DNA of 64,000 bases from Deinococcus soli (ex Cha et al. 2016) (lineage in GTDB: Bacteria > Deinococcota > Deinococci > Deinococcales > Deinococcaceae), in contig NZ_CP011389.1 of NCBI RefSeq assembly GCF_001007995.1, positions 1,764,001 to 1,828,000 on the forward strand, read 5' to 3'. The notes under the pieces were generated by a model. The model searched no databases, had not been told where the DNA came from, and saw nothing but the letters and a program-made list of their open reading frames with translations. How positions within the stretch are numbered: position 1 is the stretch's first letter; every line of letters starts with the position of its first letter. A program made the translations under genes and the position numbers. This document shows positions 16,583 through 25,374 of this stretch, one piece after another.

Positions 16583-17447
16583 CTTTCGCGGGCCACTGGG
16601 CCAGCAGCGCCCCCGCAAGGATCAGCAGGCCGCCCAGCGCCGCGCCGGGGCCGGGTTGCTCGCGCAGGATGACGGCCGCCAGCGCCACCGTGACCAGGGG
16701 TTCCAGGGTGCCCAGCAGGCTGGCGCGCGTGGCGCCCAGCGCCCGGACCGCGCCGTACAGGGCGGGCACCGCGACGATGGTGGGCAGCAGCGCCAGCGCC
16801 AGGATCGGCCCCCACTGCACCGCGCCGACCGGAACGTGCAGCGCGCCCTGCGCGGCGGCCAGCACGGCGAACACCACGCCGCTGACCAGGGCCATGTGGG
16901 CGGTGGCGGCCAGGGCACTCACGCCGCCCAGCAGCCGCTCGCTGGCGACCAGATACCCGGCGTACAGCGCGCCCGCGCCCGCCGCGAAGCCCAGCCCTGC
17001 GGCGTCGCGGTCCGCGGCGGACGGCAGGCCCACCACCAGCGCCAGTCCCGCGCCCGCCAGCGCCACCGCGCCCAACTGCGTGCGGCGCGGCGCGCGGCCC
17101 AGCCCCCAGGACAGCAGGATCACGAACGCCGGGGCGAGGTACAGCAGCAGCGACGTCGCGCCCGCCGAGACCCGCTCCAGCGCCCCGAAGTAACAGGTGG
17201 TCGCCAGGGTGTACAGCAGGCCCACGCCCAGCATCCGCGCCCGCTGCGCGCCCGTGATCCCGCGCGAGCTGAGGGGCAGCAGCAGCGCCGCCACGATCAG
17301 GAACCGCCAGCCCAGCGTCGTGAAGGACGCCAGCCCCGCCTGACCCGCCAGTTTCCCCCAGATGCCCAGTGTGCCGAACGCCGCGGCGGACGTCACGCCC
17401 AGCAGCACACCCCGGCGGACATCCGCTCCTCCTGCCCCTCCGTTCAT
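16509..17447 (-). CDS. EamA-family drug/metabolite transporter
   Basis: A 312-residue protein with ten predicted membrane helices arranged as two EamA repeats: about residues 12-140 (GVTSAAAFGTLGIWGKL...) and 150-290 (GAGALYAGYLVASERL..., ending LEPLVTVALAAVILREQP, the classic repeat end). A low-complexity Ala/Pro tail follows. It exports or imports an unknown small metabolite across the inner membrane. The stop lies 74 bp inside the end of the convergent Pnkp-like gene. Confidence 0.88.
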   Translation of the reverse strand: MNGGAGGADVRRGVLLGVTSAAAFGTLGIWGKLAGQAGLASFTTLGWRFLIVAALLLPLSSRGITGAQRARMLGVGLLYTLATTCYFGALERVSAGATSLLLYLAPAFVILLSWGLGRAPRRTQLGAVALAGAGLALVVGLPSAADRDAAGLGFAAGAGALYAGYLVASERLLGGVSALAATAHMALVSGVVFAVLAAAQGALHVPVGAVQWGPILALALLPTIVAVPALYGAVRALGATRASLLGTLEPLVTVALAAVILREQPGPGAALGGLLILAGALLAQWPAKATPAAAAPAGADAAAARTPRGPER

Positions 17448-17492
17448 CCGCCCGAGGGTACCGCCTCACCGTTTCCCGGGGGTGGGTCGCGC

Positions 17493-17498
17493 TAGCCT
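17493..17498 (+). promoter_or_regulatory. -10 box of leaderless promoter, priA
   Basis: TAGCCT ends seven bases before the GTG at 17506. Confidence 0.5.
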
Positions 17499-17505
17499 GA
17501 GGCAC

Positions 17506-20022
17506 GTGACGCCGCCCGCCCCTCCCCTTCTGGATTCGTGGCTGGTGGTCGTGAACCTGCCCATTGGGCCCTGCGGTTTCGCCCCGCCGCACGGCTGGAC
17601 GGGCGCGGCGCCGCTGGGCTGCCGGGTGCTGGTGCCGTGGCGTGGCGCGCTGGAGGTCGGGCTGGTCGTCGGAAACGGGGACGGGCGCGGCGTGCACCGC
17701 CTGCGCGAGGCCGTGCACGTCCTCGACGACCCCACGAGTCCCTGGGTGACCCCGGCGACCGTGTCGGGCGTGCAGGGCTGGGCGGCGGACGCCCGCATTC
17801 CCGCCGGGCTGATCTGGGGTGACCTGCTGGGCGTGGGCTGGCAGCCCGAGGTGACGCACATGGTCCGCGCGGTGGAGGGCGCGGACCTGAGCGTGTTCGC
17901 GCGCCGCCCACCCACCGACCGCTGGACGGACGCGGGCGCCTTCCCGGACGCGCTGCTGGACGCCATCCGCGAGCAGGGGCTGCTGGAGGAACGCTTCACG
18001 CCCCGCCCCCGGATGCGCGGCGCGGTCGCCGCCCGCCCGCTGGATGAGGTGCCCGCCGGGAACCGCACCGCGACGGTCCTGAGCGCCGTGACCCCGGCCC
18101 CGGCGGGCCTGACGGCGAAGCAGGCGCAGGCCGCCATGTGGCTGGCGGAGCACGGCCCCTGCGACACGCTGAGCGCCTGGGCGAAGGGCGCGGGCGTCAG
18201 CAGCGGCGTGGTGACGGCGGCCCTGAACGCGGGCGGCGCCGAGTACACGCTGGTCGATGCCCCACCACCCCCCGCCTGGGCGTGGTTGCACGAGCACGGC
18301 CCGGTGGACACGTACGCCGCGTGGGCGAACAGCGCCTCGGCGGACGGGGTGCCGCTGACCCCCACGCAGGCGGGCACGCTGGCCCTGCGCGGCTGGGCCG
18401 ACACCACCCTGGTCCCGCAGCCCCCACCCGCCCTGCCGGAACCGCACCCGCAGCCCGACCCCGCCGGGGCGCCCGACCCGCTGCCGGAAGCGCCGGTGTG
18501 GCGGCTGCACGGGGGCCGCGCCCGCGCGCGCTTCGCGCTGCTCGCCCCGCGCGTCACGCGGCTGCTCACGCAGGGGCGGAGCGTGCTGATCCTCGCGCCG
18601 GACCACGCGACGCTCCGCCGCGCCTGGGAGGGCCTCTCCGGCCTCGCCGCGCACGCGGGTACGCGGGCCGTGCAGCTGACCGGCACCCTCAGCGAGCCGC
18701 AGCGCGCCCACACCTGGCAGCTCATCCGCACGGGCGAGGCCCGGCTCGTCATCGGCAGCGGGCACGCGCTGGCCGCCCCGCTGGACGACCTCGCGCTGAT
18801 CATCGTGCTGGAGGAGGCCAGCGACGCGCACAAGCTCCTGAGCGGCAGCCGCGCGTTCCTGCCGGACCTCGCCACGCGCATCGCCGCCGCGCACGACGCC
18901 GCCCTGGCCCTGGTGGGCACCACGCCCGCCGCCGAGAGCGTCCCGCACCCCGGCGCGGTCCTCCCGCCGCCGCGCGCCCGCGTGCACGTCGTCGATTACG
19001 CCAACCCACCCGAGCAGGCCGAACTGGGACCGCTATCCAGCGTCCACCTGCGCCTCGGGGATCAGGGGTACCCCCTCAGCCACGACCTCGCCCGCGTGCT
19101 GCGGCAGGTGCAGGAACGCGGCCGTCAGGCGGCCCTCCTCGCGCCCCGGCGGGGGTACAGCGCCCTGCTGCGCTGCCCGGGCTGCGACCACACCCCGCAG
19201 TGCCGCAACTGCGACGTCCCGCTGCGCTTCCACCGCGAGGGGCGGCAGCTCACCTGCCACCAGTGCGGGTACCACCAGCCCATCCCCGAACGCTGCGACC
19301 AGTGCGGCGATCCCATGTGGCAGGCGCGCGGCCCCGGCACCGAATGGATTGCGCAGGAGGTGCAGAAACTCCTCCCCGGCTTCCCCGTCTACCGCCTCGA
19401 CCGGGACCGCCAGGATGACCTCACGCCCCTGATGCGCGGCGAGAGTGGTGTGGTCATCGGCACGCAACTCCTGCTGTCGCACGAACCGCCCCCGGACCTC
19501 GCCCTGATCGGCGTGACCCTGGCCGACACGTGGCTGAACGTCAGCGACTTCCGCGCCAGCGAACGCTACCACCGCCTGCTGCGCCAGCTCGCCGAGTGGC
19601 ACCCCACTCGCGCGCCCATGATCCTCGTGCAGACCTTCCAGGCCGACCACCCCGCCCTGAAAGTCATGGTGGACGGCCGCGACACCCTCGCGTACCCCGC
19701 CGCCGAGGAACGCGCCCGCGCCGCCCTGAACTACCCCCCCCACGCCCGCCTCGCGCAGATCGAGATCAGCGCCCGCGACCAGCACAAGGCGCAGGCCGCC
19801 GCGCAGGACCTCGCCGACGCCCTCCACGGCGCCGGCGCCACCGCCCACGAGGTCCTCGGCCCCGCGCCCAGCCCGGTCGCCCGCGTGCGCGGCGTGTACC
19901 CCTACCACCTCTTCCTGCGCGCCCGCAACGACACCCGCCTCGGCGAACTCCTGCGCATCCTCGACACCCGAACCTGGAAAGCGAAGATCAGGGTGGACGT
20001 CAACCCGAGGGGCGGGCTGTAA
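17506..20022 (+). CDS. priA: Replication-restart protein PriA, ATPase motifs lost
   Basis: 838 residues with the PriA domain order: N-terminal 3'-end-binding domain, helicase-like core, zinc module and C-terminal domain. The zinc region is intact, with four CxxC pairs (CPGC, CRNC, CHQC, CDQC). Walker A, normally GxTGSGKTE, is replaced by LHGGRARARF at about residue 330, and the DEEH box reads VLEEASDAHK, so ATP hydrolysis should be lost. D. radiodurans PriA has been described as a pseudohelicase, so this is lineage-typical and not a pseudogene. It should bind forks and load the replisome without unwinding. Leaderless GTG start. Confidence 0.93.
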   Translation: MTPPAPPLLDSWLVVVNLPIGPCGFAPPHGWTGAAPLGCRVLVPWRGALEVGLVVGNGDGRGVHRLREAVHVLDDPTSPWVTPATVSGVQGWAADARIPAGLIWGDLLGVGWQPEVTHMVRAVEGADLSVFARRPPTDRWTDAGAFPDALLDAIREQGLLEERFTPRPRMRGAVAARPLDEVPAGNRTATVLSAVTPAPAGLTAKQAQAAMWLAEHGPCDTLSAWAKGAGVSSGVVTAALNAGGAEYTLVDAPPPPAWAWLHEHGPVDTYAAWANSASADGVPLTPTQAGTLALRGWADTTLVPQPPPALPEPHPQPDPAGAPDPLPEAPVWRLHGGRARARFALLAPRVTRLLTQGRSVLILAPDHATLRRAWEGLSGLAAHAGTRAVQLTGTLSEPQRAHTWQLIRTGEARLVIGSGHALAAPLDDLALIIVLEEASDAHKLLSGSRAFLPDLATRIAAAHDAALALVGTTPAAESVPHPGAVLPPPRARVHVVDYANPPEQAELGPLSSVHLRLGDQGYPLSHDLARVLRQVQERGRQAALLAPRRGYSALLRCPGCDHTPQCRNCDVPLRFHREGRQLTCHQCGYHQPIPERCDQCGDPMWQARGPGTEWIAQEVQKLLPGFPVYRLDRDRQDDLTPLMRGESGVVIGTQLLLSHEPPPDLALIGVTLADTWLNVSDFRASERYHRLLRQLAEWHPTRAPMILVQTFQADHPALKVMVDGRDTLAYPAAEERARAALNYPPHARLAQIEISARDQHKAQAAAQDLADALHGAGATAHEVLGPAPSPVARVRGVYPYHLFLRARNDTRLGELLRILDTRTWKAKIRVDVNPRGGL

Positions 20023-20061
20023 GGCTCAGCCCGTCACCTCGGGCATGAGTTCGCCGCCCAT

Positions 20062-21786
20062 CTAGCGTTCCAGCATGGCGTACGCGCCGCCGCGTCGGCG
20101 GAGGGTGTCGGGGTGGCCGTCCTCGACGATCATGCCGCCCGCGAGGACGATGACGCGGTCGGCGGTGCGGGCGAGGCTGGGGCGGTGCGTGACGATCAGC
20201 GCGGTGCGGCCGCGCGTGAGCTCGTCCAGCGCGGCGACGACCTGGGTTTCGCTCTCGGCGTCCACGGCGCTGGTGGGTTCGTCGAGCAGGAGGAGGCTGG
20301 GCCGGGCCAGCAGCGTGCGGGCGATGGAGAGCCGCTGGCGTTGCCCACCGCTGAGCCGCACGCCGCGTTCCCCGACGACGGTCTGGAGGCCGTCGGGGAG
20401 GGCGTGGACGAAGGTGTGAGCGTGCGCGGCGCGCAGGGCGGCGTCCACCTCGGCATCGGTGGCGTCCGGGCGGGCGTAGCGGACGTTGTTCAGCACGGTG
20501 TCGTGGAACAGGAAGGTGTCCTGCGCCATGACGGCGGCGTTCTCGCGCAGGCTGCGCAGCGTGAGGTCGCGCAGGTCGTGCCCGTCGAGCGTCACGCGCC
20601 CGTGCTGCGGGTCGAAGGTGCGGGTGACGAGGGCCAGGAGGGTGCTCTTGCCCGCCCCGCTCTCGCCGAGGAGGGCGACGCGCTGCCCGGCGGGAATGTG
20701 CAGCGTCACGTCCCGCAGGATGGGCCGGGCGGGGTCGTACCCGAACGTGACGTTCTCGAAGCGCAGGTCGCCCCGCACGGGCTGCGGCAGGGGCTGCGCG
20801 CCGGGCCGGTCCTGCACGGGGACGGGCGCGTCGAGCACCTCGAACACCCGCCGTCCGCTCGCCTCGGCCCGCTGGAGCAGGTCGCCGATGTTCACGAGGT
20901 CGTCGATCGGACCGTAGAAGTACCGCCCGTAGCCCCGGTACGCGAGGAGGCCGCCGAGCGTGAACTGCCCGGCCATGATCAGCCACGCGCCGCCGCCCAG
21001 CATGATCACGTTCCCCAGGTTCCCCACGAAGCGCGCGCGGGGGAAGGCGCGGTTGCGGATGGTGACGGCCTTCACGCCCTCGGCGTACAGCTCGTCCCCG
21101 AGGGCGCGGATGCGCTCGGCCTCGGCGTCCTCCCGCGCGAAGCCCTGCACCACGCGGATGCCGCTCAGGCGGTCCGTGATCAGCGCGCTCAGGTCCCCCA
21201 GGCGGGCGCGCGCCGCGCGGTATGCGGGCCGCACCGTGCGCGCGTAGCGGCGCAGCATGAGCGCCACGGCGATCATCGGCAGGGTCGTCAGGATGCCCAG
21301 CAGCGGTTGCAGGGCGATGAAGATCCCGATCACCCCGATGAGGCGCAGGGCGTTCGCCAGCACGGCGTCCGTGCCGCGCACCAGCACGTCCTGCAGCGCG
21401 TCCACGTCCCCCGTCACGCGGGCGATCAGGTCCCCGGTGCGCTGCCCCTCGAAGTACGCCGCCGACTGCCCCTGCAACTTCCGGTACAGCGTCAGGCGCA
21501 GGTCGCGCGTGAAGGCCTGCCCCGCCCGTTCCAGCAGTAGCCCCCGCCACGCGGACAGCGCCTGCTGCACGCCGAACACCGCCACCAGCAGGACCAGCTG
21601 CCACCCGATGAACGTCCAGTCGCGGTTCGGAATGCCGTGATCCACCACGCGGATCCACACGAGCGGCGGGTACAGTTCCGCCGCCACGCTTCCCAGCAGC
21701 AGCAGCAGCCCCGCGCCCACCGTGCGGCGGTACGGATTCAGCAGCCCGTACAGGCGGCGCAACACGGACGGACTGGGGGCAGGCAT
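20062..21786 (-). CDS. MsbA-like ABC exporter (half transporter)
   Basis: 574 residues: an N-terminal six-helix type IV exporter domain (about 15-320, including FIGWQLVLLVAVFGVQQALS) followed by a nucleotide-binding domain with Walker A LLGESGAGKST, signature VRLSGGQRQRLSIAR, Walker B LLLLDEPTSAVD and the switch His in ALIVTHRPS. It is expected to act as a homodimer in the inner membrane and export a lipid, peptide or drug. It sits alone, 40 bp from priA in convergent orientation. Confidence 0.93.
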   Translation of the reverse strand: MPAPSPSVLRRLYGLLNPYRRTVGAGLLLLLGSVAAELYPPLVWIRVVDHGIPNRDWTFIGWQLVLLVAVFGVQQALSAWRGLLLERAGQAFTRDLRLTLYRKLQGQSAAYFEGQRTGDLIARVTGDVDALQDVLVRGTDAVLANALRLIGVIGIFIALQPLLGILTTLPMIAVALMLRRYARTVRPAYRAARARLGDLSALITDRLSGIRVVQGFAREDAEAERIRALGDELYAEGVKAVTIRNRAFPRARFVGNLGNVIMLGGGAWLIMAGQFTLGGLLAYRGYGRYFYGPIDDLVNIGDLLQRAEASGRRVFEVLDAPVPVQDRPGAQPLPQPVRGDLRFENVTFGYDPARPILRDVTLHIPAGQRVALLGESGAGKSTLLALVTRTFDPQHGRVTLDGHDLRDLTLRSLRENAAVMAQDTFLFHDTVLNNVRYARPDATDAEVDAALRAAHAHTFVHALPDGLQTVVGERGVRLSGGQRQRLSIARTLLARPSLLLLDEPTSAVDAESETQVVAALDELTRGRTALIVTHRPSLARTADRVIVLAGGMIVEDGHPDTLRRRGGAYAMLER

Positions 21787-21810
21787 ACGGGCGAGGATAC
21801 GCGCCCAGGT

Positions 21811-22305
21811 TCAGATCATCCGGAGGGCAGCACGCACTTCCAGCCAGCTCTGCAAGTCCGGATGAAGAGGGTGAGGCAGGAACTTGGCCAGTTGAGAGAG
21901 AAGCTCAATAACGTTGTTGACGTGCGCCATAGCGTCCAGCTGCGTATCGTCCTGATGTTCACTGTTCTCGACCACCGATCGATATTCATCGGGCGTCCAG
22001 GGGATCAGCTTCAACGCGTCGGCGGTCCATATATGGGCATCCAGAAGCGGATGTCCGTTCTGAGGCCCGAACCGGGCAATCATGAGGAGACGGATGGACA
22101 GCGGTTCCCTCCAGCAGTCCGGGGAGGCTGAGACGAGCGCGAACGCGACTTCCGCCCAGGCCAGTGCCTGCTCCCCTTCTGTGTCGCGGGCATGACCATA
22201 GAGCCACTCCCAGAGGTGCAGAACGTCGTTCATCCAAACCTGTTCACCAGCTCTGAGCGCCGTCGTCATCTCCTGTGCCCGCACGAGCAGCGCTGCGTCC
22301 TTCAC
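21811..22305 (-). CDS. Hypothetical helical protein, low GC for this region
   Basis: A 164-residue all-helical protein (AGEQVWMNDVLHLWEWLYGHARD..., HVNNVIELLSQLAKFLPHPLHPDLQSW) that I do not recognise. Codon third positions are visibly less GC-rich than in all neighbours, and Trp, His and Gln are frequent, which suggests recent acquisition. It lies between the ABC exporter and the CobW gene with no operon partner. Small proteins of this type are often immunity or orphan accessory genes, but nothing in the sequence proves that. Confidence 0.65.
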   Translation of the reverse strand: MKDAALLVRAQEMTTALRAGEQVWMNDVLHLWEWLYGHARDTEGEQALAWAEVAFALVSASPDCWREPLSIRLLMIARFGPQNGHPLLDAHIWTADALKLIPWTPDEYRSVVENSEHQDDTQLDAMAHVNNVIELLSQLAKFLPHPLHPDLQSWLEVRAALRMI

Positions 22306-22360
22306 TCAAGCACTGTACCGCCCGGACCACGCCATCCCATTCCTTGATCCGGTCAGCCCG

Positions 22361-22366
22361 TATGCT
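22361..22366 (+). promoter_or_regulatory. -10 box of leaderless promoter, CobW-like gene
   Basis: TATGCT ends seven bases before ATG 22374. Confidence 0.5.
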
Positions 22367-22373
22367 GCGCGGC

Positions 22374-23339
22374 ATGACGAGTGCGCGGCCGGATGACCGG
22401 ATTCCTGTGGTGGTGGTGGGCGGCTTTCTGGGGGCCGGGAAGACGACGCTGGTGAATCACCTGATCCGGTCGCTGCCGCACCGGCTGGGTGTGATCGTGA
22501 ACGAGTTCGGCGCGCAGGGCGTGGACGGTTCCCTGATCGAGCGGCTGCAGGATGACGTGACGGAACTGACCGCCGGGTGCCTGTGCTGCACGGGCCGCGA
22601 CGACCTGCTGCGGGCGCTGGTGACGATCGCCATGCGGGAGCAGAAGCCGGACGCGGTGATCGTGGAGCTGTCCGGCGTGGCCGACCCGACGCCGGTGCTG
22701 ACGACGCTGCTGGAACGCTCGGTGCGCGCGGCGTTCCGCGTAACGACGCTCGTGGCGGTCGTGGACGCCCGGCACGCCCTGCAGACGCTGCGGGAGCATC
22801 CGGAGGCGGCGCGGCAGCTGGCGTACGCGAACGTGGTCGTGCTGAACAAGACCGACCTCGCCGACCTGGCCCTGCTGGAGCACGCGCAGGGCGTGCTGAG
22901 GGGCGTGAATCCGCTGGCGGACCTCAAGCGGGTGGAGCAGGGGCAGATTGACGCGGAAGCGCTGCTGGCCCGCGACGATTTCGACCCGCGCGTGCTGGAC
23001 GGCGTGGATACCCGCGCGGCGCACACGCCGGGCCTGAAGTCCTTCACGCTGCGCGCCGACCGCCCCCTGGACCCATACGCGTGGCAGCGGTTCATGACCG
23101 ACTACCTGCTGTCCCGCCCGGCGGAGGTCCTGCGTGCCAAGGGGTTCCTCGACCTGTTCGGGTACCCGCAGCGCATCCTGTTCCAGGCGGTGCGGGACCT
23201 GTTCACCGCCGACGCCTGGGAGGCTGGTGACGGCACGTCCGAACTCGTGGTGATCGGCCGGGGCCTGGACCGCGCGGAGTTCGAGGCCGCGTGGGCCGCG
23301 TGCCTGACACCCGACCCGCACGACCTCATCCCGGACTGA
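22374..23339 (+). CDS. CobW/COG0523-family metal-chaperone GTPase
   Basis: 321 residues. A P-loop GTPase domain has Walker A GGFLGAGKTTL at about residues 16-26, the metal-binding GCLCC motif of the family in TAGCLCCTGRDDL, VELSGVADP (switch/Walker B) and the guanine motif LNKTDL. A C-terminal CobW_C domain follows (from about 225). The family inserts or delivers metals (cobalt, zinc, nickel or iron) to client proteins. It might serve cobalamin metabolism, but it is 18 kb from cobS-cobT. No Zur-like site is obvious upstream. Confidence 0.9.
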   Translation: MTSARPDDRIPVVVVGGFLGAGKTTLVNHLIRSLPHRLGVIVNEFGAQGVDGSLIERLQDDVTELTAGCLCCTGRDDLLRALVTIAMREQKPDAVIVELSGVADPTPVLTTLLERSVRAAFRVTTLVAVVDARHALQTLREHPEAARQLAYANVVVLNKTDLADLALLEHAQGVLRGVNPLADLKRVEQGQIDAEALLARDDFDPRVLDGVDTRAAHTPGLKSFTLRADRPLDPYAWQRFMTDYLLSRPAEVLRAKGFLDLFGYPQRILFQAVRDLFTADAWEAGDGTSELVVIGRGLDRAEFEAAWAACLTPDPHDLIPD

Positions 23340-23345
23340 ACGGCG

Positions 23346-23375
23346 AAGCGGCCCCCTCGTCGTAGGGGGCCGCTT
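23346..23375. terminator. Bidirectional terminator between convergent genes
   Basis: A perfect 12-bp stem (AAGCGGCCCCCT 23346-23357, AGGGGGCCGCTT 23364-23375) with a six-base loop. It serves the CobW gene on the plus strand and the TPR gene on the minus strand. Confidence 0.9.
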
Positions 23376-23386
23376 TCCATTGGAAA

Positions 23387-24538
23387 TTACTTGCCCTGCT
23401 GGGCGAGTTTCAGGTAGTAGGCGCTGCTCTTGTCGGTGGGGTCCAGGGCGACGGCCTGGGTGTATGCGGCGGCCGCACCGGGGTAGTCCTTGCGTTCGTA
23501 GCGGGTGCGGCCCAGCCACGCCCAGGCCTTGGCGTACCTGGGATTCTGCTGGGTGGCAGCCTGGAAGCCCTCTTCAGCGGCTGCCTTGTTCCCGGCGGCG
23601 TATTTGGCGTACGCGTCGCGGTAGGTGCGGACCGCCTGGAGGCCGTACGTCTGCGCTTCCTGCGCCAGGGCGAGGTTGTACCGGTCGCTGGCGGTCGCGC
23701 CGGGCAGGGCACCCAGGGCCGTGTACGCGTCCAGCGCGGCCTGGGTGTTGTCCAGGTCCAGGGCGAGGCGTCCGGCTTCGCGCTGCGCGTCGGCGAAGTT
23801 GGGGGCGCTGCGGGCGGCCTCCTGGAATCCGGCGAGGGCCTGGGCTTTGCGTCCGGCGTCCAGGTCGCCGTACGCGCGGCTGAAGGCGCGGGTGGCGGCG
23901 GGGCCGTACTGCGCGGCCTTGTCGGTCAGCGAGCGGAAGTACGTGAGGGTCTTGTCGCCGGGGTTCAGGGTCAGTGCGCGGTCGTACAGGGTGCGGGCCT
24001 GAGTGTACTGCCCGGCTTCCAGCGCGGTGCGGGCGGCCCAGGTGGCGCAGGGGGCGCTGGCAGGGTCGAAGGTCAGGCAGGTGTCGAAGAACTTCGCGGC
24101 CTGATCCGGCTGGTTGCGGGTGTACGCGGCGTACCCGAGGTTGTACTGGACCGTGGCGGCGCTCTTCGCCTCGGGGGTGTTCCGCGCAGCGTTCGGGGCC
24201 GCCTGGAAGTACGCGGTCCAGGTGGTTTCCGCCTGTTTCCAGAAGCCGACCTCGGTGTAGATGTTCGCGCGGAGTTTCAGGTACTCAGGGTTGCCGGGCG
24301 CGGCGGCGACGGCGGCCTCGGCGGCGGCGGCAGCCTGCTTCCAGAGGGTCTGGTCGATGTTCGCGCTGCCTCTGGGGTAGGTGGCGCGGGCCTTGTCGGC
24401 CAGGGCGCGGGCGTCGGCGGCGAGCGCGGCGGGCGTCTGCGTCGTGGTGGTCTGGGTGGTGTCGGTCTGTGCGGCGGCGAATTGCAGGGGCGCGGTCAGG
24501 GCCAGGGTGGCGGTCAGGGTCAGCAGGTTGGGTCGCAT
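23387..24538 (-). CDS. Secreted TPR-repeat protein
   Basis: 383 residues. A signal peptide of 23 residues (MRPNLLTLTATLALTAPLQF...) is followed by about nine TPR-like helical hairpins to the C-terminus, for example AQYTQARTLYDRALTLNPGDK and DYPGAAAAYTQAVALDPTDK. It is probably a periplasmic or envelope scaffold that binds other proteins. There is no catalytic motif. AAGGAG lies six bases before the ATG. The gene shares a terminator hairpin with the convergent CobW gene. Confidence 0.88.
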   Translation of the reverse strand: MRPNLLTLTATLALTAPLQFAAAQTDTTQTTTTQTPAALAADARALADKARATYPRGSANIDQTLWKQAAAAAEAAVAAAPGNPEYLKLRANIYTEVGFWKQAETTWTAYFQAAPNAARNTPEAKSAATVQYNLGYAAYTRNQPDQAAKFFDTCLTFDPASAPCATWAARTALEAGQYTQARTLYDRALTLNPGDKTLTYFRSLTDKAAQYGPAATRAFSRAYGDLDAGRKAQALAGFQEAARSAPNFADAQREAGRLALDLDNTQAALDAYTALGALPGATASDRYNLALAQEAQTYGLQAVRTYRDAYAKYAAGNKAAAEEGFQAATQQNPRYAKAWAWLGRTRYERKDYPGAAAAYTQAVALDPTDKSSAYYLKLAQQGK

Positions 24539-24720
24539 GAGGGGCTCCTTGAATGCAGGACGGGGCTTGAGGGTCGTCCGGTCATCTGAGCAGGTCAGCC
24601 TGACCCCCGTGGGCCGGTTTCTTTAAGGCGCACTTCACACTCCCCCCACCCGCCGCCCGGCGGGATCTGGAAGGCAGGGCAGGGTCGCTTCTGGGGGCGT
24701 TCTGGTAAAACAGGAGCATT

Positions 24721-25374
24721 GTGAGCGACCCTGCCTCCCCCCGCGTGTACCCGCTGCGCCTGTACGGTGACCCCGTCCTGCGCCGCAAGGCCAAGCCCCT
24801 CCAGGCGACCGACACCCTGACCGTGCCGGGCTTCGATCCGCAGACGGTGCGTCAGGTGGCGGACACCATGCTGGAGACGATGTTCGAGGCGCATGGCGTG
24901 GGGCTGGCCGCGCCGCAGATCGGCCTGCCCGTGCGGCTGTTCGTGGCGGTCGAGTACGAGGACGACGAGGAGGAGAACGAGGGTCAGGAAAAGCCGCTGA
25001 AGTCCCGCGTGCTGCGTGACTTCGTGATGCTCAACCCGCTCCTGAAGGTCATCGACAAGAAGAAGGACCGCTCGTACCAGGAGGGGTGCCTGAGCATTCC
25101 CGGCATCTACGAGGAGGGCGTGCCGCGCGCCCGCGCGGTGCAGGTGAGTTACACCGACCTGGACGGCGCGGCCCGCGTGATCGAGGCGGATGATTTCCTG
25201 GCGCGGGTGTTCCAGCACGAGGCGGATCACCTGGACGGCGTGCTGTTCCTGGACCGCCTGCCCGCCGAGGTGACCGAGGACTACCGCAAGGAGCTGCTGG
25301 CGATCCAGCAGAAGTCCCGCACGTTCCTGAATGACCTGGCCGCGCATGAGCGGCAGCGCAAGGCGGGCCTTTGA
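24721..25374 (+). CDS. def: Peptide deformylase
   Basis: 217 residues. All three deformylase motifs are present: GVGLAAPQIG, EGCLSIPGI (metal Cys) and VFQHEADHLDG (HExxH-like metal and catalytic Glu). An acidic insertion (YEDDEEENEGQE) sits between motifs I and II. It removes the formyl group from nascent proteins. GTG start with AGGAG five bases upstream. Its TGA overlaps the TTG start of fmt, so the enzymes that remove and add the formyl group are translationally coupled. Confidence 0.96.
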   Translation: MSDPASPRVYPLRLYGDPVLRRKAKPLQATDTLTVPGFDPQTVRQVADTMLETMFEAHGVGLAAPQIGLPVRLFVAVEYEDDEEENEGQEKPLKSRVLRDFVMLNPLLKVIDKKKDRSYQEGCLSIPGIYEEGVPRARAVQVSYTDLDGAARVIEADDFLARVFQHEADHLDGVLFLDRLPAEVTEDYRKELLAIQQKSRTFLNDLAAHERQRKAGL

